The notes under the pieces were generated by a model, which was not told where the DNA came from, did no database searches, and saw only the letters and a program-made list of their open reading frames with translations. Below are positions 53,069 through 56,766 of a stretch of DNA of 56,766 bases, one piece after another; position 1 is the first letter of the stretch; each line of letters starts with the position of its first letter. The stretch is from positions 1 to 56,766 of the forward strand of contig NZ_SOZE01000035.1 of NCBI RefSeq assembly GCF_004519315.1. The letters run 5' to 3'. A program made the translations under genes and the position numbers. The stretch is from Mucilaginibacter psychrotolerans. GTDB taxonomy: Bacteria > Bacteroidota > Bacteroidia > Sphingobacteriales > Sphingobacteriaceae.

Positions 53069-53458
53069 TCAAATCCTAAAAACACAATTCCTGATGAAAA
53101 CGGCAATACCGCCGCCAGCGAGGCCGGGGGGCCCACGGTCTGAAATACTTGCCGATGCCGGCGCATGTGCGAAAAACAGGAAATCGGCCCAGGCAAATTT
53201 CGGCAAATCGAAAACAAACAACTTGGAGAAAAACGAGGTGGCCTCTTTCTGATGGTCGTCTTTAACTTTCACATCCAGCTTGCTATCCTTGCAGCAATTC
53301 ATTTTGCCTTTGGCCATAGGCTGGGCGCAAGCTTTTGCGGGGGCATTTATCTCCACATCGGCAACGTAATTACCGCAGTAATGCAGGTTCAAGGCAAAGC
53401 CAGCCACTGTAACTATGTACAGTAACGCCAATAACAATGCTCCTTGCCTTTTTACCAT
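53069..53458 (-). CDS. HYC_CC_PP family protein
   Basis: 129 residues. It shows the diagnostic features: LHYCGN (HYC) after an N-terminal hydrophobic helix, MNCCKDSK (CC), and a Pro pair near the C-terminus (DRGPPGL). The cysteines and histidine suggest metal binding. The family is Bacteroidota-specific and usually sits next to TonB receptors and HMA proteins in metal uptake or resistance clusters. First gene of this cluster; the divergent gene at 53582 shares the promoter gap. Confidence 0.9.
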   Translation of the reverse strand: MVKRQGALLLALLYIVTVAGFALNLHYCGNYVADVEINAPAKACAQPMAKGKMNCCKDSKLDVKVKDDHQKEATSFFSKLFVFDLPKFAWADFLFFAHAPASASISDRGPPGLAGGGIAVFIRNCVFRI

Positions 53459-53559
53459 GCCTCAAAAATACGGTTTAACTTATTGATTACAAACACCCAA
53501 TTAGCGATTTTATTTTTCCTGTTGTTTGCAAATCAAAAAACAATCTGCTTTATTTGTAA

Positions 53560-53574
53560 TTAGATTTAATCTAA
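53560..53574. promoter_or_regulatory. Palindrome TTAGATTTAATCTAA in the divergent gap
   Basis: Perfect 7-nt arms around one central base, 8 nt upstream of the DUF6607 start and about 100 nt from the HYC_CC_PP start. Position and symmetry fit an operator for a metal-responsive repressor; no repressor gene is adjacent. Confidence 0.4.
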
Positions 53575-53581
53575 ATAATTA

Positions 53582-54496
53582 ATGAAAAAGTTATCCCTAA
53601 TCCTCCTAATCTGTTTTGTTGCGATAAGCGCATTTTCACAATCTAAACTTGAACAAGACAGGCAAGCCATCAAATCCCTGGCTGGCTTTTATAAAGTTAC
53701 GTTCAATTACGCCGAAACCTTCGCGCCCGATACCGCCTATAAGTTCCATCCGCGTTACCACTCCTGGGGGTATGAGTGGGCTGTTATTGTTGAAGATTCA
53801 CCAAAAAAAATAGTGATACAGCACCTGTTGGTTGTTGGCGACAGCACCGTTATCAAACACTGGCGCGAAGACTGGGTTTACGAGCAGCCTACCGTTTTAG
53901 CCTACGATAAAGACAACACCTGGAAAAAAACAAGTCTTGCCGCTGCTGATGTAAAAGGCCGCTGGGTACAAAAAGTATTGCAGGTAGATGAAAGTCCGCG
54001 TTACGAAAGCATTGGCACCTGGGTACATGTAGATGGCCGCCACCAATGGCAAAGCGAAACCGATTCGCCCCTGCCCCGCCGCGAGTTTACCAAACGCAAC
54101 GATTACAACGTACTGCACCGCGGCAACCGCATTTACATTACCCCACAAGGCTGGATGTTTGAGCAGGACAATAAAAAAGTGATCCGCAGCGCGGATGGCG
54201 ATAAACTGCTTGCACAGGAAAAAGGCTACGAAGAGTTTACCCGGGTTGATGAAGGCAAATTTGCCTACGCCAAAACCTGGTGGGCAAGCCAGAAGAGCTA
54301 CTGGACCGATGTGCGCACCGTATGGGACGATGTCTTCACCAAGAACGCTACCATTAAACTAGCGGGCAAAAAAGATGGGAAGCTGCTGTTCGAAAGGTTG
54401 TTCGAGTTGGGCGACCAATCGGTAAAAGAAAAGTGGACCGCCGCAAAAAATAAAGAAGCAATACTGATAGCGATAAGGTTTTACCTGACATCGTAA
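53582..54496 (+). CDS. DUF6607 family protein
   Basis: 304 residues with a signal peptide (to AFSQ). Typical blocks are RQAIKSLAGFYKVTFNYAETFAPDTAYKF, HWREDWVYE, WVQKVLQVDESPRYES and TKRNDYNVLHRGNRIYITPQGWMFEQDN. The family is Bacteroidota-specific, periplasmic and of unknown function; members often sit near metal or iron uptake genes, as here next to the HMA/HYC cluster. A terminator follows at 54520-54555. Confidence 0.75.
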   Translation: MKKLSLILLICFVAISAFSQSKLEQDRQAIKSLAGFYKVTFNYAETFAPDTAYKFHPRYHSWGYEWAVIVEDSPKKIVIQHLLVVGDSTVIKHWREDWVYEQPTVLAYDKDNTWKKTSLAAADVKGRWVQKVLQVDESPRYESIGTWVHVDGRHQWQSETDSPLPRREFTKRNDYNVLHRGNRIYITPQGWMFEQDNKKVIRSADGDKLLAQEKGYEEFTRVDEGKFAYAKTWWASQKSYWTDVRTVWDDVFTKNATIKLAGKKDGKLLFERLFELGDQSVKEKWTAAKNKEAILIAIRFYLTS

Positions 54497-54519
54497 ACTT
54501 CATTAATTAAAAGCAAGAG

Positions 54520-54555
54520 CGGCACATCCGGGTAAGGGTATGCCGCTTTTTTGTT
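54520..54555 (+). terminator. Terminator after the DUF6607 gene
   Basis: AGCGGCA (54520-54526) pairs with TGCCGCT (54543-54549), then TTTTTTG, a 7-bp stem with a T7 tail. Confidence 0.75.
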
Positions 54556-54649
54556 TGGGTAGATTCGCACCGATTCGGGAGCAAAATCACACGCACCTTT
54601 TCTGACAAATTCCCTACCTTGCCAATGACCAAATGACTCAATAACCAAA

Positions 54650-55201
54650 ATGAAAACCGAACTTCAGAAAATGCTCGATGGTGAACTGTACGTCGCCGGC
54701 GATAAAGAACTTGTGGACATGCGCGATAACGCCCGCGTATTGCTTAGCCAATACAACCAAATGATGGCCGAGCCACTGGAAAAGAAGAACGCAGTGCTTA
54801 AACAGCTTTTGGGCAAATGCAGCACCATAGATATACAGCCACCCTTCTTTTGCGATTATGGAAAGCATATCATCGCAGGCGAGAACTTCTTCATGAACTT
54901 TAACTGCGTGATATTAGATTGCGCCCTGGTAACCATAGGCGATAACGTAATGTGCGGCCCATACGTGCAGATATATACCGCCTACCACCCGCTTGCGGCC
55001 GAGGAACGCATCAAAGGCCCGGAATTAGCTGCACCCATCACCATCGGCGATAATGTTTGGCTGGGCGGCGGTGCCATTATTTGCCCCGGCGTAACCATAG
55101 GCAGCAATACCACTATAGGTGCGGGCAGCGTGGTAACTAAAGATATTCCGTCAGGCGTGTTTGCAGCTGGAAACCCTTGCAGGGTGATCAGGACGATTTA
55201 A
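54650..55201 (+). CDS. Sugar O-acetyltransferase (maltose/galactoside type)
   Basis: 183 residues, left-handed beta-helix acetyltransferase. The N-terminal MLDGELYVAGDKELVDMRDNAR is the Maac domain, followed by hexapeptide repeats and the acetyl-CoA-binding TIGDNVWLGGGAIICPGVTIG. It acetylates sugars such as maltose or galactosides in the cytoplasm. Single gene. Confidence 0.93.
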   Translation: MKTELQKMLDGELYVAGDKELVDMRDNARVLLSQYNQMMAEPLEKKNAVLKQLLGKCSTIDIQPPFFCDYGKHIIAGENFFMNFNCVILDCALVTIGDNVMCGPYVQIYTAYHPLAAEERIKGPELAAPITIGDNVWLGGGAIICPGVTIGSNTTIGAGSVVTKDIPSGVFAAGNPCRVIRTI

Positions 55202-55202
55202 A

Positions 55203-55294
55203 AGAATATCGAATGACGGATTTCGAACGCCGAATTTCGAAGTTAAATCATTACTTCATCATTCAGTATTGGGCGTTCGATATTCGACATTCTT
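55203..55294. repeat. Imperfect palindromic repeat, GAATATCGAA type
   Basis: AAGAATATCGAATGACGGA at the left has an approximate inverse ending in ATTCGACATTCTT at the right, with CATTACTTCATCATTCAGTATTG in between. This type of intergenic repeat is frequent in Sphingobacteriaceae. It fills the gap before the MazG-like gene. Confidence 0.55.
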
Positions 55295-55334
55295 TTATTT
55301 ATTATCTTTCCTGCCGAAAATAGAACAACAAGCC

Positions 55335-55802
55335 ATGCAAGAACCCAACGCCCTCAACCAGGTAGCCGAATTCCATAAAACCTTTAAACACCCGATAGTA
55401 AGCAGTCCTGCTATACCCTCCAAAGAGCGCTGCGCCCTGCGTGTTTCGCTGCTGGCCGAGGAGGTAAAAGAACTACAGGAAGCCATAGCAGATAACAACC
55501 TGGTAGAGATAGCCGATGCCCTTGCCGATATACAATACGTGCTTGCCGGTGCAATACTAGAGTTTGGCCTGGGCGAAAAATTCAAATCGCTGTTTGATGA
55601 AGTACACCGCTCTAATATGAGCAAGGCCTGCAAAACCATAGAAGAAGCCGAGCAAACCATTGCGCACTACAAAGCCAAAGACGGCAGCGAAGCTTACCAC
55701 AAAGAAGAAGACGGCCTGTTTTTAGTTTACCGAACGCAGGATAACAAAACGCTGAAATCCATTAATTACTCGCCTGCTGATTTAGGTGGGGTGTTGTTGT
55801 AG
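55335..55802 (+). CDS. MazG-like NTP pyrophosphohydrolase family protein
   Basis: 155 residues from ATG 55335 (an upstream extension to 55269 reads into repeat DNA). The all-alpha NTP pyrophosphatase pattern appears as RVSLLAEEVKELQEAI (E-E-x-x-E) and VEIADALADIQYVL (E-x-x-D), which bind magnesium. The HisE-like branch resembles phosphoribosyl-ATP hydrolases, but no his genes are nearby, so house-cleaning of nucleotides is more likely. Single gene. Confidence 0.85.
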   Translation: MQEPNALNQVAEFHKTFKHPIVSSPAIPSKERCALRVSLLAEEVKELQEAIADNNLVEIADALADIQYVLAGAILEFGLGEKFKSLFDEVHRSNMSKACKTIEEAEQTIAHYKAKDGSEAYHKEEDGLFLVYRTQDNKTLKSINYSPADLGGVLL

Positions 55803-55873
55803 GAATTAGATTGTAATGCTCTGCGTATTTAATTACTGCTATATTTATAACTTTCAGTAAGAATGACCTTTAA

Positions 55874-56560
55874 ATGCACTACGACATCCCTTTACTGCCA
55901 CCTAAGCAAGATTTAGAAACAAAAGCAATTTTAAAAAAGCTTCCTTCTGCCCACAGAAGATTAGCTGAATTAAAGGGCATTGCGGCGACTATACCCAATG
56001 AAAGTATATTGATTAATACTTTGGCATTGCAAGAAGCCAAAGACAGTTCAGCAATTGAGAATATAATCACTACCCATGATGAACTTTATAAAGCACAACT
56101 TTTTGAAGAACTTATAACAACCGCGTCAGCAAAGGAGGTGAATAATTATGCAGAAGCGTTAAAACACGGCTTTGATTTAGTCAGAAGAAACAAAATTCTA
56201 ACAACCAGTTACATTGTAGAAATTCAAAAAATCCTAGAACAAAACGATGCCGGTTTTCGAAAATTACCTGGGACAGAATTGGTGAATCAATCTACCGGTG
56301 AAAGTGTTTATAAACCGCCGCAATCTTACGATGTTATTGTCGAATTAATAGACAATATGGTAAAGTTTATGAACGATGCTATTGTAAGTGATATAGATCC
56401 GCTTATCAAAATGGCTGTAATTCATCACCAATTCGAAAGCATCCACCCGTTTTATGACGGCAACGGGCGAACTGGTCGTATTTTAAATATTTTGTATCTG
56501 GTTATTCAAGATTTGCTTGATTTACCAATACTATATTTAAGTAGATATATAATCAGTTAG
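55874..56560 (+). CDS. Fic family protein, truncated C-terminus
   Basis: 228 residues. The N-terminus MHYDIPLLPPKQDLETKAILKK and AIENIITTHDELY are the Fic_N part with the possible inhibitory (S/T)xxxE(G/N) motif around SSAIEN, and the catalytic Fic motif IHPFYDGNGRTGR is intact. Fic proteins attach AMP or other groups to targets. Full-length relatives of this type are about 350 or more residues; here the protein ends at LYLSRYIIS, right where the conserved C-terminal part should begin, so it is probably truncated by an insertion or deletion near 56556. The region is AT-rich. Confidence 0.8.
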   Translation: MHYDIPLLPPKQDLETKAILKKLPSAHRRLAELKGIAATIPNESILINTLALQEAKDSSAIENIITTHDELYKAQLFEELITTASAKEVNNYAEALKHGFDLVRRNKILTTSYIVEIQKILEQNDAGFRKLPGTELVNQSTGESVYKPPQSYDVIVELIDNMVKFMNDAIVSDIDPLIKMAVIHHQFESIHPFYDGNGRTGRILNILYLVIQDLLDLPILYLSRYIIS

Positions 56561-56766
56561 AATAAGGCGCCTGGGTATTGCTAATAATTTTAGTATATTT
56601 AACCTATAGATACCAAACAAGCTAAAATTATGTTTCAAGGATTAAATAGGGCCTGGTGAATATCGTATATATAATTGATTGTTAGTATATTATATAATAA
56701 ATTCCTTTTAAAAGTGCAAAGGTTTTAGTATTTTAGGGTCATAATCCTTGCACTAATGATCAAGTA
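56561..56766. other. AT-rich right edge, no complete gene
   Basis: 206 nt with no convincing coding frame and no match to the missing Fic C-terminus. An imperfect inverted repeat GTGCAAAGG (56714-56722) / CCTTGCAC (56746-56753) lies near the end. It may be the start of a mobile element or the upstream region of the next gene; this is not resolved. Confidence 0.35.

Overview
The window looks like a piece of a Bacteroidota chromosome, most likely from the Sphingobacteriaceae (Mucilaginibacter/Pedobacter type). The signs are Bacteroidota-style -7 promoter boxes (TAnnTTTG) in front of several genes, weak Shine-Dalgarno sites, and marker families such as HYC_CC_PP, DUF3347, PafA-type phosphatase and the TPP-riboswitch/TonB receptor/PnuC-like thiamine locus. 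Many gaps hold palindromic interspersed repeats. The genus is inferred; there is no rRNA or other marker to fix it. Most of the window is moderate-GC core sequence. About 1-1700, 10257-12060, 22600-23230 and 55860-56766 are visibly AT-richer and carry orphan, broken or defence-like genes, so they look acquired.

Layout. 1-1700: end of an IS1595-type transposase, a truncated ATPase-like gene and a frameshifted FRG-domain gene. 1867-10250: housekeeping (fumC, S1/P1 nuclease, LMW phosphatase, DUF3347, serS, rsmI, DUF1572, lnt). 10257-12060: orphan lipoproteins and a frameshifted DHFR-like gene. 12220-19056: a minus-strand RND efflux operon (adaptor, pump, TolC) that continues into a response regulator and a GlcNAc-kinase-like gene. 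19311-30695: M61 and S9 peptidases, CsaA, an L,D-transpeptidase-like protein, a possible HEPN protein, a frameshifted thiE, PafA-type phosphatase and an SGNH hydrolase. 30850-35292: a TPP-riboswitch operon for thiamine uptake. 35390-39525: a toxin-antitoxin pair, an acyltransferase gene with an internal stop, aspS and a FKBP lipoprotein. 39703-47815: a beta-glucan degradation group (GH16, GH30, GH5) with an unusual membrane regulator inside it. 47989-50070: modABC. 50178-54496: a metal (probably copper) handling cluster and DUF6607. 54650-56560: acetyltransferase, MazG-like protein and a truncated Fic protein.

Most interesting points. (1) The protein at 44262-46172 joins a 7TMR-DISM sensor to a zinc ribbon and HTH of the IS1595-transposase type but has no DDE nuclease domain; it sits among glucanase genes and could be a membrane-bound transcription regulator made from a transposase. 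(2) The TPP riboswitch at 35079-35292 carries a 64-nt palindromic interspersed repeat inside the aptamer, closed by its own stem. (3) GH16 and GH30 share a nearly identical C-terminal triple-repeat domain. (4) Four genes are broken by single-base events, three of them homopolymer indels, so they are either recent pseudogenes or sequencing errors. No CRISPR array, rRNA or tRNA was seen.
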